64,000 bases of DNA from Plenodomus lindquistii (GCA_025504975.1 JANUWI010000001.1:1860001-1924000); one strand, 5' to 3'; shown: positions 44,484 through 56,262, numbered from the stretch's first letter. Notes: generated by a model from the letters alone, not told the origin. Numbers and translations: made by a program.

Positions 44484-45428
44484 GATGCGCACGAGAGGTA
44501 TGTTTCTCTGTCTTCGGAGATTAGCGAATGCGGTTCTTGTCTTTTCATCGATCAGCACTGGTGCCTGGAGAAACTGGGATTACATGGGCGTACGGTATGT
44601 TTGCGACCTATGTCGTGTCTGACTGATTTGGAGGGAGGAGGAAGAGAGAAAGGCAGATCGAGACGTTCCAAATATTGGTGGAAGTGAAAGATGAGGGTGA
44701 GAGAGACAGAATATAGGTCAACAACGGGCGCTAGTCTCGAGCTGTTGTATATTAAGAGAGCCACAGCTCGAGGTGAAGGTGGCCGACTCGCAAAGACAGG
44801 TAAAGACCGATTATCTAAATGATGTAACGAGATCGACAGAATTCTATTTCGTGAATGGAGGATGACCTCAAGTGTCTTTGAGGAGATCTGGGGTATGGTA
44901 TGTACTGATCTTGTATACTTAGAGGGAGGATGTATACTTCGAGGAAAGAAGTTCATTACCTCTTTTGCTGCCGCAAGTCTCATGTTTATCTGCCAGTTAA
45001 TTCTCAAAGCGAAGGTTTTCGTTATTTTGCATCGATTTTTTTGAAAGCAAGTCGACGCCCGAGTTTTCTCACAGGTTGCGAAAGGAAGGCGGTGAAGCTC
45101 AAAAAGTTATTCTCAATACACGCTCGGTGTATTTTCCCTTCAGATTGATCACGAATATAGTATATAGACCCAATGTGTAGTATGTGAAAGAAACCACATG
45201 TAAGTCTCCCCAGTCAGAGCTTCCCGACGAGGTCTGCTTAGACCACCGCAAAGCCTAATTGCCTCAGCCTACGCTACACCGAAGCTGGTATGTAGCCATA
45301 GATTATACCCGTGAAACCTTCCTGATCTCCCAGATATTTGCTGTCCACAAGCCTGATACACCAAGACAAACCAGCCCAGTCATTCTTTTGACGCTTACAA
45401 TCCCAGCTGCGCTCTCCGGCAGTAGCCT
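44484..45428. other. Spacer within the tandem array (A to B)
   Basis: About 945 bases, including the promoter of paralogue A (A/G-rich near 44600-44700). The remainder has no supported gene. Confidence 0.45.
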
Positions 45429-46740
45429 TCAATCGCCAGTGAGGTCGACCACACGTGACTCGTTGATCGTGGTCAATGTTGACCGGCGAGTAGCGTTCCG
45501 GAGTACGTCCCTCCTCAGATCGGTCTTGCGACTGGGTTTTGTGATCCTAGACTCCGCGGAAGTGCTTTTATTGCGCTGACGTTCGCGCTCTCGGATGCAG
45601 CGACTTGTCTCAAGAGCCTGACTCATCTCCCCGCGATAACGTGCTCTCAAAGCCTTGCCACTTTCGTTGGAATCGGTGCTCGTAATTGAGTCGGGGCTGA
45701 AAGCCGATCGTAACATACTGCTAGCACGGGACGTGTTGAGAAGACTGGAGACATCTGAAGAGATGCTGCTTCTAGTGTGCTGTTTGTGAGGAAATATGTG
45801 TCAGCTATTGTGCAAAATTTATGCCAGTCGCTGCTGGTAAACTCATTCTGGTAGACGAACTTACACTGGGGCTTCTCCGATCATAGGATGCTGGAGGCAT
45901 AAGTCAGCTAGGGTTGCCCTATATTGAGAATGAGTACTACTGACCACGAAGACCTCCCAAAAGGCTATGACCGCTCATACCATTGTCTGGCTCTGTCTTG
46001 ATGTAGTCATCATATCCGTCTAAGTCGTTGTCTTCGGTCTTGACTTCGGTCTTGATTTCAGTAGTAGGGAGTGGCTGTTGATTATCGTCACGATATCCTG
46101 AGAGAAGACTTCCTCCGCCCCAGCCTCCAGAAGAGCCAGCCAAAGATGAGGAGGTAGGCGGTCGAGTCCTTGTTGGAAGCCCGCCATGGCCGGGCCTTCG
46201 CGCTTGCCTCATGGCGAAGAACCTACATGCTTTCCGGAAGTTCTCGAGCACCGTCTGGACATTCTCAACTTGAGCATACTCAAGTAGATTCTTTTTGAAG
46301 TAGATGAAGTACGTGACGGCCTCGATGATGCCCCGCCACTGGGTGATACCGGGACGAAAGCCATGTTTCGCATGATTGTTGGTGTAAGGAACTTCAGTGT
46401 CATTACCGCCGATCATCTCACTGAACGGAGCAACTTTGACGTAGACCCTCGCCGCATGTTCGGTTGGGACAGGTTTAGCAAGCCTCTGACCAGGCAGGCT
46501 TAGCGCAAAGTGGACACCTGACGTGGTGGCATAAACGTAAGTGTTGTCCTGACTCTTCTGCGTATGGTACGGGCCAAGTGGGAGCATGTAATACTCCCGT
46601 GACTGTAGGTAGGTTTCGTCGACAAGCTCCTTCTTTTCGAACTTGCTGGTTTCAATTTGGTCAACGAGAGAGAAGTCGTGAGGGAAGTGTTGTGCGAAGT
46701 GTCTCATGATCTCAAGGGTCAGAAGCCGCTCTGGCCTCAT
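45429..46740 (-). CDS. Tandem paralogue B of the same unrecognised family
   Basis: A model that stays open uses exons 45945-46740, 45865-45907 and 45429-45771, 393 residues, but needs a 37-nt first intron (GTCAGT...CCCTAG). The alternative 54-nt intron with acceptor CCTCCAG gives a tiny 26-base exon like its relatives but then stops early in exon 3. The N-terminal domain aligns with A and C: MRPERLLTLEIM, LPLGPYHTQKS, RVYVKVAPFSEMIGG, VPYTNNHAKH, WRGIIEAVTYFIYFKK, VLENFRKACRFF. Before intron 1 come IKTEVKTEDNDLDGYDD and IKTEPDNG. Exon 3 is Ser/Arg/Thr-rich and basic. Either splicing is unusual or the 3' end is decaying. Confidence 0.65.
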
Positions 46741-47378
46741 GATGGACTGAGAGGCGCGTCCGCGTGGTGGGGGTGGTCAGGCTACGCCAATATTAGTCTA
46801 GAACTGGTTCGAAGGATGACTTTGGCTGAGTCAAGATACAGGAGTTGTATGTTTTGACAATTTGAGGGAAGTGATGAGGTAAAGAAAGATGAAGCAAGAT
46901 TCGGTAAAACCCCTTGGCTTATATAGGTAGGTGAGAGCCACGTCGCCCACGACAGGCTTTACTACTTTCTGGTCCTAGCATACCGACATGAATTTTTGAA
47001 GGTAAGAGAAGGCTTCCTGACACGCTGAGTAAAAGAAAATACAAGATGGACGGAACGGAGTGTATAACACGTGCAGAGTGAGATACCTTGATGGAGCCTG
47101 CAGATGACTGACGATGAACATGGCGAGAAACACCGTCAACACTAGATTCTGGTAATAAGTTTTGTGTTCGTTTCGTACCAACGGCAGCCTGGTCCTGTAG
47201 CGATTCTCGTGGCTCCGTCCCTTGAAGTTCTACTGTATGCATCCGCAGCCCTATCTCCTACGATCCCGTGCTTGCGCTAGGCCCAAGGAAGCTTGTTGCA
47301 GAGTACATATTCCCCGCCGATCCATCAATCCAACCCGGATTAGGTCTTCAGATCCGGAACTTCACTCCAATTGAAACC
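46741..47378. other. Spacer within the tandem array (B to C)
   Basis: 638 bases with the presumed promoter of paralogue B. No independent gene is seen. Confidence 0.45.
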
Positions 47379-48544
47379 TTACTTCAGCTTTGCCGCTTTG
47401 ATGCCTCGACCCAGCCCTTTTTTTCGCGCCAGATCCACAAAGTCATCATCGACCTGCTGCAGCGGAGCTGAATCACCCACCACCTTCTCTCTTGTTTTTA
47501 CCTGCGACGAGTTCTTCTCGCATTTATTGAGATAGTGCTGACGGCTCCGCTGAGCCTTTGCGAGATCCTTCTTGAGCGTAATGTTCTCCCTCTTGACGAT
47601 CTCAATCTGAATGTCTCGGTCGCGGATGTAGAGCTCAACGGTCCGCCGCTTCTTTTTCTCTTTCCTTAGCTTCAACCTCCTACTCTTGAGCTTCTCTTCT
47701 TTCACGCGCAGCCGCTCTTGGAGGCTGTGGAGTTCGCGTTGGGTCCTCGAGAGTATCGCGAGCTGTTGTTTGTCGTTTCCTTCCAGCTGGGTTAGCCATG
47801 TATTGTCGTTAGGGGACTATTCAACTTACCTTTCCTGACGGAGGTTGACTTCGACTGCTTTGCAGCTTCGATCTCGCCACCGATCGGCGCATCGCACGAT
47901 GCACCTCTACTATTGCGACTGCGTTGAAGGCCCCCGGGGGTGTTGTGACTCTCGGGAGAGTACCTGCTTTCGAGACCGGGCATCGTGGGCGGTAGCAGCG
48001 GAGGAATGTATTTGGCTTCAGCATTTCGTCCAAAGTTTGTGCACGCAACCTTGAAGTTGGCCAGCATCTCCGCGCCATTGTCGCAGTCGACTTGACTCAA
48101 CCGACCCGTCCAAAGGAACATGAAGTAGACGACTGTTTCTGCAATACCCTGCCAGACCTTCAATTTTGGGTTGTGGCCATGCTTTGTCGTATGACTGTAC
48201 TCCGCATCACTAGAAGAAACAATCTGGCGAAAAGGTGCATCGAGATAGTAAATTCTACCGTGATTGCACTCTGAAACTTCTTGGATACTACGATAGCGTC
48301 CCTCATAGTAATAGTACTTTATACCGCCGGCAGTCGCGTGAGCCCAAGCAAGTGGACCTTTCGTGTTTTGGAAGTGGTAGCGACCAATGTGGAGTAGGTT
48401 GACTTCAGTAGCCTTTCCGTTCGTAGTGTTGAGAGAATCGATCTTGAAGGTGTATTGGTCGATTTTGGCAAGCCGCGCAAACTCGCTGGGGAAGTTCTGG
48501 CCCGCAAATTCCACGAACTTCGCCAAGGTGAGGCGAGGCATCAT
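47379..48544 (-). CDS. Tandem paralogue C of the same unrecognised family
   Basis: Exons 47830-48544 and 47379-47779 (50-nt intron, GTAAGT...GCTAAC...GGAAG) give 371 residues. The start MMPRLTLAKFVEFAGQNFP matches the other copies. The shared domain shows LLHIGRYHFQNT, AHATAGGIKYYYYEGR, RIYYLDAPFRQIVS, AEYSHTTKHGH, WQGIAETVVYFMFLWTGR and MLANFKVACTNFG. Exon 1 ends in a Pro/Ser/Arg-rich linker. Exon 2 is a strong coiled coil (LRVKEEKLKSRRLKLRKEKK, RENITLKKDLAKAQRSRQHY) with a basic end (KKGLGRGIKAAKLK). It has a single intron in phase 1, so it may have fused or lost the tiny exon found in A. No function is proposed. Confidence 0.75.
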
Positions 48545-48880
48545 TGGAATGGCGCTTGTGGTGTTGGAAGTCTGTGGTATATGATTAACATGAATACATG
48601 TGGCATTCTGGGTATGTTCAATTCTCACCAAAAGTATGCTTGGCTGTTAGTGATGTTTGAAGCGCGTCTAGCGGCGGTCTTGAGGCGCTCGTTTGCAATC
48701 AGGCACGCTAGACGGCGATCAGAGGTCGCAACGCAGTGACGGTGAGAGGGAATGCGACCAGAAGTAAGTCATCATCCGCTTATAACAAAATCCATCGTGG
48801 GAGTAGGTGGGACATCGGTGCCGCTAGTGAAGATTCAGATGTCGTCTTGTATTCTGTACACAAACATCTCTCTACACCCC
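48545..48880. other. Spacer between paralogue C and the DUF3237 gene
   Basis: 336 bases: promoter of paralogue C and 3' flank of the next gene. Nothing else is seen. Confidence 0.4.
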
Positions 48881-49497
48881 TCAGCGCACAACCTTACTAA
48901 CCTTATACTCCACAACCACACCCTTAGCACCCTGCCCCTTGATAAAGTGTCCTGAAGCTACATATGTCCCATTCTGCAACTCCTTGTACTTCTCACTCCC
49001 CGTCTCGAACGTAAAATTCACAAAGCTGTCTCCATAATCCGTGGTCTTTGCATCTGGCGAATTGCCCAAGATGGCTTGCACTCCCGGTGTAAGGACAACA
49101 GTGCCCTTGTAGTACATAGCTAAGGTAGTACCGTCGGAGTTTCTAGTTCAATGGTGTGAGCCAAGTACGGAGGACAAGGGGTAAAATGAAAATCTCACTT
49201 GAGCTGAGAGCGAACGTCCAGACGCATGTTCTCCTGAGAGGCGTCGTTGCGGATGTAATCGTACCCAGTGCCATGTCTGTAGAGATATAAGTTGACAATG
49301 TAAGACTTTCCTAGGATCAAGACCACATACAGCTCTGCATCCAACGCCGGCTCAAAGCCAGGCTCGCTCTTGACGGTGCCGCCAATCATCGGCACAATCA
49401 CAAGATTAGTACCTGATTGTCCGCCTACTGGAATCCCCGCGTCGATGTCGACGCGGACCGTGAAGGCGGGCTGAAGGGAAGGGAAACCGTTCGGCAT
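48881..49497 (-). CDS. DUF3237-family protein
   Basis: Exons 49331-49497, 49199-49276 and 48881-49142 give 168 residues. Both splices restore frame cleanly (EL/HGTGYDYIRND and QLK/NSDGTTLAMYYKG). The pattern FTVRVDIDAGIPVG, VIVPMIGGTV, GYDYIRNDAS, LDVRSQL, DGTTLAMYYKG and a late GDSFVNFTFETGSEKY...ASGHF is that of DUF3237, a small beta-barrel-like family found in bacteria and fungi with no settled function. It has no signal peptide, so it is probably cytosolic. It closes the accessory block. Family assignment is from memory of the motif layout. Confidence 0.75.
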
Positions 49498-49819
49498 GCT
49501 CACTGTTGGTTGACGTGACCGAAGAGTGATAGAATTTTAGAAACGTGCAGAGGCTATACGAAGTAACAGTTATGTAGGGAAAGATCACTAAAGTCGACGT
49601 TAAGCTTCAAGTATACTTGTGTAGCGTGATGAGGTGAGTAACGGTACCTAACTACGCTAAGATGGTTGTTTAGGGAAGTTACCCCACCTACCCCGCTCTA
49701 AGAAGAGGAACTCGCTCGTTCCTCGCGCCCGGGCAGCCGCATTTCTCGATCACATGTACCGACAAGGTTCGCAAGACATGTTTGCAAGTGGCCTTAATTC
49801 GTATACAGGGTTGAAACTA
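49498..49819. other. Spacer between DUF3237 gene and RRN6
   Basis: 322 bases: promoter of the DUF3237 gene and 3' flank of RRN6. No gene is seen. Confidence 0.4.
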
Positions 49820-52800
49820 TTAAAATCCACTGACTCTCCCTCTTTTCTTCTTCTTGGGATCTGGCCTTCCACCAAATCGGCCCGGTTCAACTTGGCTCAT
49901 GGGAGCAAGTATGTCCAAGCCTCCAGGTCCTGCAAATCCACGGCCAGGAAGTGGGACCTGAGTGTACGATTGACTGGGGGCTTGACTGCTGCTTCCCATA
50001 CTGGGCAGGATAGGGCCCTGTGAACTTTGGGCGAAGTTATGTTGTGAAGAGAGCAAAGGTTGGCTACCGGCCTTTAATCTCATCAGCTCGTTCTCACGCT
50101 CTTGTCGCCTTTCTCGTCGCTCCTGTTTCTTGCGTTGTTTCTCACGCTGTTTCTGGCTAGTCTCGTCTAGGGTCTCTACTCGCAACGCCTCTTCCATTGT
50201 AGACCAGTCGTAAGTGTGTGGATCAAGCCCTATGCGCCAGTGTCCAAGTAGCATGTTGACAGTTGGTGGTACGGCCGTGGGTGTTAGCGGCGTCTCGCGC
50301 ATCTGCAGATGCCTGCTGAGGCGTGCAATAGGGTCCGAAGGCGCTGGCGGTTTGAAAGACGAGATTGGCGGTGATGAGGGAGGCATTGAGGAAGACAGGA
50401 CGGAGGAGTGCGGCGGTGTAGGTAAGGTCTGCGAAGCTGGCCACTGCTCTGTGGCATCATGTCTGCCTTGGTTTGGTTTTGAAGGCAAGATGGGCAGTGC
50501 GATGCCACTGTCCTGGCTTGGGCCGCTTTGTAAATCCATGGTGGGTAGTTGTTCATCCTCATAGCGAATACGCCGGCTAGCCAGCATGACTTCCGCGGCT
50601 AATAACCTGGCAAGACGTTCCTTTTGTTGGCGAACATGGACTGGTACATCGCGGGGCAGCGGCGCCACCCAGCTCCCCAGAATCGTGTCATAAATGTCTG
50701 CAATCATTGGCTCTTCAGTCTGATCCAACTTGAGCACCCGTACGGAAGCAATACGATGTATCCCACTCGCTTTTGATCCCGCTTCCGATAGTAACAACTC
50801 TTGTAAAATTGTCGATGCTTCGTCCACGTCCGTGACTTGAAGCTTCGAGCCAATAACATCCCGTCTGTGTGAGTCAGTAAATCAATTAGAATCCTGATCT
50901 CAAATGGATGCTCACAATGTACCCACTGAAGCAGGCAGTGCATCTTCATCGGTAGTCAATAGTTGCGTAAGTTGCTCTGCAACTGACGCCATGTCGATCG
51001 ACGCTTTCTCGCTGCCACCCATCTCTGTAAGAGCATCACGCAATATCGTGTAGTCCACTCCGGTGTGAAAAGCTTTCTGCATTCGAATATGCTGCCAATG
51101 CGGGGCTTGTAATGAAGTCTTGGAAGTTGGGTGTGCCAGAATTTCAAGACCATCAGGTACAACGAATCCATCACCCTCTTCGGCAGTTTCTCCCTTGGTC
51201 GTTGTCCGCCTATACTTCAGCAGATTTTCCGTATGAACCCGAACATCATGGTCGAAGGGAGTTGTACCGACAAACGTATGAGCGCTGGAAGAAACTACCA
51301 ATTCATGCACGCTGAAGTCTGTCTGAGCAGCGAAGATCCGGTAGAACCGAACCGAACGATCGGTTTGAGAGCTATCAGATGCATGGGACATGTCCCGGTG
51401 AGTGACGTCGTCGTACTGCATGCGCTCGATGTGTAGCTGAGCTATCCGGCCAGCAGAGTCGAGTTGCAGATCCAGTGGGACGGGGTCAGACGTGAGTACC
51501 ATGGAAGCTGAGTTGGGTGGATGGTCAACAAAGCTGTAGACTTGGACAAGCTTGTTCAGGCGAGAATGTAAGAGCACACCGGATTCTGTGCATGTCAGCT
51601 GCTGTCAGGAGGGGATCTCGGCAACAAATACCTTCGTCGGAAAGTGTCTGCACACAAATATGAAGCGTGAAGTCTTCGGCATGCCGATAATGCCTCCGAG
51701 ATGCCAGAACGAATGCTCCCGCCGGGCCCACACTAGCATCCAAAGCCTCACTGGACGTTGTCACAGCCATCAGTAGAAGGCACGTTGATGTCAGAACGAA
51801 GAAGCGACTCCTGAATCTGGGATGCTGCTGAACGTCTAAGATCCAATCAAGCGATCGTTTTGGAAACACAGGCGGACATGGTAGGTACTCATGTGTATCG
51901 CCCTTGATACTGACAATACTTAGCTGCCGTCGGCAGCAGACCAGCAAGGTTTTGACGTCACCCACCCAGAGTATCCTTGCCCATCCATCCTCTCCAGCCG
52001 GTTCTTCGACATCTGGTGGTAGTATCAGGCCTTCAACTAGTTGAGTGATGGTGTATGTATCTCCTTTGCGCCGACGCTCGATATCCCAGACGCTCCATGA
52101 CCGATCCTGATCAACAATGCCAATTTGTAACTGGTAGTCCGGATTGAATGTGACATCAGCGTGAGCGGCGCCTCCAGTCTCGTTCATTCCAATACTTAGT
52201 ATAGATTGCGCCGTTACAGTAGATGCGGGCAAACGGTAGAATTGTGAGGGCTTCGCGGCCTGGGCGCGGAAGTGGTACCTGGTTCGCAGCAACACAGTCT
52301 TTGTAGGGAGACGGACAGCAAGTAGAGTATTCCTGTCTTCGGACTGTGCAAAGCACACCTGTCGTATGGGCGCGGCATCTTCGTTCCAGTATCCACAGCT
52401 GGCAGACTTCAAGGTCGAACCATCCACGCGTAAGCTCCGGTCTGTTTCCCACCGCAGTCTTTCCAGACGATCGATGGTCATTAGGCGCAGTACACTGCCC
52501 GTTTCTCCCGTAGGCATTGCGACAATGCGTTTTGGGCCATCGTGAAGATCTCTGATGGTCGTAGAACCAAAAGACAGCAAGTCGCCGACAAGCGGATCAT
52601 AGGTTCCTGTAGTCTGTTCGACAGCAGAAGATATGATTGCTGGCTCCGGGAGCAATCCTGCGGAAGGGGCAAGCTGAGGGTGCTCCTGTATCAATCTTTT
52701 GACAATTTTACGTATGCTTGTGCTATTCGCCGGTGCGATCACCGTAGGAAACAGAGTGGAAGCGGGAACGGCCAGGGTAGGTGCTATTGACAAGACATTC

Positions 52801-52931
52801 TCGTATGGTCGGATTTGTTTGAGTATCCGGGTGGCATGCTGTCTGGTATAAGACCACTCGCTGTTGTCGAGATCGTAAGATGCGGCTCCCGGGTAACCAT
52901 AATTGAGACTTTGGACAGTAGGCTCAGCCAT
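49820..52931 (-). CDS. RRN6: RNA polymerase I core factor subunit RRN6
   Basis: Rrn6 is part of the core factor that recruits RNA polymerase I to rDNA promoters in the nucleolus. Exons 51632-52931, 50916-51585 and 49820-50864 give 1004 residues. The N-terminal half is a WD40-like beta-propeller, including GSVLRLMTIDRLERLRWETD, SWSVWDIERR, WARILWVGDVKTLLVCCRRQ and KRSLDWILDVQQHPRFRSRF. The C-terminal part is helical and then disordered, ending with MSQVEPGRFGGRPDPKKKKR, a signature end of fungal Rrn6-like proteins. The start follows the conserved-looking NYGYPGAASYD. Introns are 46 and 51 nt. It is divergent from SPC25. Confidence 0.88.
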
Positions 52932-53298
52932 TGGGGCCGACGAGTGGTATACGGTCCTTCACAGTGTTCCAGTAGAGTAACATGCTTTGCAAGCGTACGA
53001 TGAGTGTGAACTTCGAGTTTGACCAGAAAGCGCGACTTGCAGCGCAAACAAACGCGAATCTGCAAAAAATCGGGCAAGTACGAATCCTCCGCTAGCGCTA
53101 AGACTGAAACGCATGTTCACGTGATGCTAGCCCCCACTAACGAAGGGCCCGCACTTTCCGCATTAGCTCGAGCTTGTTGTTTACCTAGCAACCATCCCAG
53201 ATCTATCTTCACCCATACAACACCATATAGTACCGCACCACGTCGCATATCCGCAATATCAAGCGCATCCCATCTGTTGTCGCAGATAACGATTCACA
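52932..53298. promoter_or_regulatory. Divergent promoter of RRN6 and SPC25
   Basis: The 367-base head-to-head spacer is compact, so promoter elements may be shared. No gene is seen. Confidence 0.5.
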
Positions 53299-54121
53299 AT
53301 GACGACCTTTGAACCATCACTCAGCACAACCATGCGCGCATCCTCGCATGATGTGCCGTCCATGGCCGACCAACTGCCCTCGATCAACTTTGGCTTCGAC
53401 GACCTGCGCAGTCGCATGAACCAATTCACCGCACGTTTCGACGCATTTATCGAGAAGGGACGACGACAAGTATTGGAAGAACGCAATCAGTTTCGCATAA
53501 ATGTTGGGGAGCTCCATGGTAGGTTCTATGCACAGTACTCACTATGATGCACACAGAAGATTAACAACATTACCAGAGGACCAGCGCATGAAGAAGCGCG
53601 ACATTGAAATCCTCGAACTCAAGACAACACAACACTCGCAGACCATCTCCAAGGAAGCACAGGAAACTTCGGAGATGCAAGAAGCAATCAGTGCCCTCAC
53701 TCTCCAACGCGACGAGCGCCTTGCGCACCGCGACAACTTGCGCGCCCAAATTGCAGAAGTTCAAAAGACAATCTCTGCGCGCCGCGAAGCCCAGCTCAAG
53801 CACCGACGCTACCTCGACGGCCAATCGCGGTACAACGAGCCAGAGCTCGACTTCTGGGAGAACTACCTAGGGCTGAGGATTGAGGGTCTGGGTCAGGAGG
53901 ACAGACTTAAATTTGTCTACACATATGTCGATGAAAGGGAATGGGATCGTGAGGCGTGGTTCGAATTGGACACGAGCGAGCGTGATTACAAGGTGCTGGA
54001 GATGCGACCAAAGGTAGAGCGTGAAGAAGTCGACCGCGTCATCGAGCGTCTCAATGAGACTCGCGATCTCGCCGGGTTCCTGAAAGGGATGCGGGAACTC
54101 TTTGTGGAGGCGTGCAAGTAG
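53299..54121 (+). CDS. SPC25: Ndc80 kinetochore complex subunit SPC25
   Basis: Spc25 pairs with Spc24 in the Ndc80 complex that couples kinetochores to microtubules. Exons 53299-53518 and 53577-54121 give 254 residues, close to known sizes (about 220-250). The middle is a long coiled coil (MKKRDIEILELKTTQHSQTI, EVQKTISARREAQLKHRRYL). The C-terminal globular RWD-like domain begins FWENYLGLRIEGLGQEDRLK and continues FVYTYVDEREWDREAWFELD, very characteristic of fungal Spc25. The 58-nt intron restores NVGELHEDQRM. A second in-frame ATG at residue 12 is an alternative start. It is tail-to-tail with the DHX35-like gene (113 bases apart). Confidence 0.94.
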
Positions 54122-54234
54122 GGTGCATGTCGCTTCTGTCGTATTCGTAATTGTTATGTAGATTGGCGCAAATACCCTGATTCTTCTTCTTCCTCGACTC
54201 ATTCCATGGTCCTGCCTAGCTCGTAACGCGACTC

Positions 54235-56262
54235 CTACCTCCCATTCTTGACCTTATAATACTCCGGCGCATACTCGCTCAACCAATCCATCTCAACCGT
54301 CGACAAATCCCGAATATAAATCTTATCCCTCGTCGACAATATCTCCGTATAAATCACCCACTCTGCCTTCCGATGAAAGAACACACTACTCGGATGCGCC
54401 CACAATGTCGTCTTCCCATCTACTGTCGTGAAACTTCCATCAGCCTTCATCCTTGCCGCGTGCGCGAAGAAGCCCATAGTCAAACACCTCCGCACCCTCT
54501 CAGCCAGCGGCGTCCCACCCACGCGCAGCACGCCCGATGATGAGGGTAGCACGCTCTCCTGCACACCAAAGCGATCCAAGTACGCAGCGAGTTGTTTTCT
54601 TACGCTCACGGCTTTGACCATGGATTTGTGGTTTAAGCAGTTATCGCGACACCATTGTACGTTCTGTATTCCTGCCTTGACAAACGCTTCGTATACGTTG
54701 TATAGGGTAAGATGGTCGCCCTCTGTGACAGTGAAGCGCCGTCGCGCATTGTCGAGTTGTTTTTTGTTGCCGTCGTGACTGACGAAGGCGTTGCCTTGGA
54801 GTGTCATCATTGCGGCGATGGTCAGCATTTCGCTGAGACAGTTGAAATCTGGATTTGCGGCTTGGATAAGAGCTTTGGAGAGCATAGGTTCAAGAGGGAG
54901 TTCGGCCATGCGTGCGCCGAGGGGTTTTGTAAGACGGGCGTTTGCGTCGAGAGCGCCGAGAGAGTAGAGCAGGTCCAAAGCGCGTGTAATGAGGGCAGAG
55001 GGCGGGGCGGACAGATAATCGAAGCGGATTACGTTGGTGATACCTAGGTTGAGAAGTTGGAGGATGATAGGAGCGAGGTTTGAGCGGGAGAGCTCAGGGA
55101 ATGTAGCTTCTTCGAGGGAGAGGAAGGCTTGCTCGGTGTATAATCTGAAGCACTTTCCAGGGCGTGTGCGACCTGCTCGACCGGCACGTTGGGTCGCAGA
55201 CGCCTTACTGACGGGAACGACATTGAGGTTCTCAATCCCGAGCTTTGCATCGTAGTTGCGCAGCTTGACGTAGCCTGTGTCGACTACGTAGACGACGCCG
55301 TCAATGGTTACACTGGCTTCTGCAATGTTTGTGCTGAGGATGACTTTGCGTGTCTCCGGTGGTGCCTTTTGAAAGACCAAGGTCTGTTGTTCTGTTGGGA
55401 GACCAGCATAGAGTGGTAGTAGCATGAGCTTCTTAGACGATGGTGGCAGATCGGCAATCCGGTCGCTGAGAAGCTCGATAGCATCGTCTATCTCCTCACG
55501 GCCCGTCAGAAAAACCAGTATGTCACCGTCTTCTTCAGCCTTATGGATCTTCATAACTGTTTCGACGGCTTCTTCGACGTAGTTGCTGGTCGGCTGGTTC
55601 TTGTAAAGAATCTCCACCGGATACGTCCGCCCTTCGATTCCCACGATCCTCCCGTACTCTTCTGCGCTCTTTTCATGCACCTTCTCATCCTGATCAGGAT
55701 TGAAGAAGTCGAGAAATCTCTCCGCCTCCAGTGTCGCACTTGACACTACAACGCGAAGATCGTCGCGCTTTCGTAGTACTTTTTTCAGGAGACTGATTAA
55801 AATGTCTGAGCTGAGACTGCGTTCGTGCGCCTCATCTACCATCACGACTGAATATCTCTTCAGTAGAGGATCAACAAGCATCTCGCGTAGAAGCAGACCA
55901 TCTGTCACAAACTTGATCTGAGTATTCGCACTGGTGACATCTTCAAAGCGGATCGAATACCCGACTTTTTGACCAAGTGGTGTTGATAGCTCTTCTGCAA
56001 CCCTTGCGGCTACGCTCGTGACAGCAATCCTTCGAGGTTGTGTCACAGCAATTTGCCGACCGTCATTGCACCAACCTGCTTCGAACAAAAACTTTGGTAT
56101 CTGTGTGGTCTTGCCGCTGCCCGTTGCGCCAACAACGATAGTCACGGGATAGGTCTCGATGGTGTACAAAAGCTGATCTCGAAGCTGTGCAATGGGTAGA
56201 AGAGCCGGCGGCTTGTATAGGTCCGGTATTATGGGCGCTTCAATCTCTTCCTCGTCAGCCAT
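54235..56262 (-). CDS. DHX35: DEAH-box RNA helicase, DHX35 type
   Basis: A single exon of 675 residues. Motifs in order: GATGSGKTTQIP (I), TQPRRIAVTSVAARVAEE (Ia), DGLLLREMLVDPLLKRYSVV then DEAHERSL (II), SSATLEAERF (III), NIAEASVTIDGVVYVVD (V) and QRAGRAGRTRPGKCFRLYT (VI). They are followed by the helicase-associated region and the OB-like fold (MGFFAHAARMKADGSF, LWAHPSSVFF). Length and the VEGRTFPV-like segment IEGRTYPVEILYKNQPTSNY match DHX35, a spliceosome-associated helicase absent from S. cerevisiae, better than Prp43, Prp22 or Prp16, which carry longer N-termini. Role in late splicing is inferred from the human family member. Confidence 0.9.
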   Translation of the reverse strand: MADEEEIEAPIIPDLYKPPALLPIAQLRDQLLYTIETYPVTIVVGATGSGKTTQIPKFLFEAGWCNDGRQIAVTQPRRIAVTSVAARVAEELSTPLGQKVGYSIRFEDVTSANTQIKFVTDGLLLREMLVDPLLKRYSVVMVDEAHERSLSSDILISLLKKVLRKRDDLRVVVSSATLEAERFLDFFNPDQDEKVHEKSAEEYGRIVGIEGRTYPVEILYKNQPTSNYVEEAVETVMKIHKAEEDGDILVFLTGREEIDDAIELLSDRIADLPPSSKKLMLLPLYAGLPTEQQTLVFQKAPPETRKVILSTNIAEASVTIDGVVYVVDTGYVKLRNYDAKLGIENLNVVPVSKASATQRAGRAGRTRPGKCFRLYTEQAFLSLEEATFPELSRSNLAPIILQLLNLGITNVIRFDYLSAPPSALITRALDLLYSLGALDANARLTKPLGARMAELPLEPMLSKALIQAANPDFNCLSEMLTIAAMMTLQGNAFVSHDGNKKQLDNARRRFTVTEGDHLTLYNVYEAFVKAGIQNVQWCRDNCLNHKSMVKAVSVRKQLAAYLDRFGVQESVLPSSSGVLRVGGTPLAERVRRCLTMGFFAHAARMKADGSFTTVDGKTTLWAHPSSVFFHRKAEWVIYTEILSTRDKIYIRDLSTVEMDWLSEYAPEYYKVKNGR

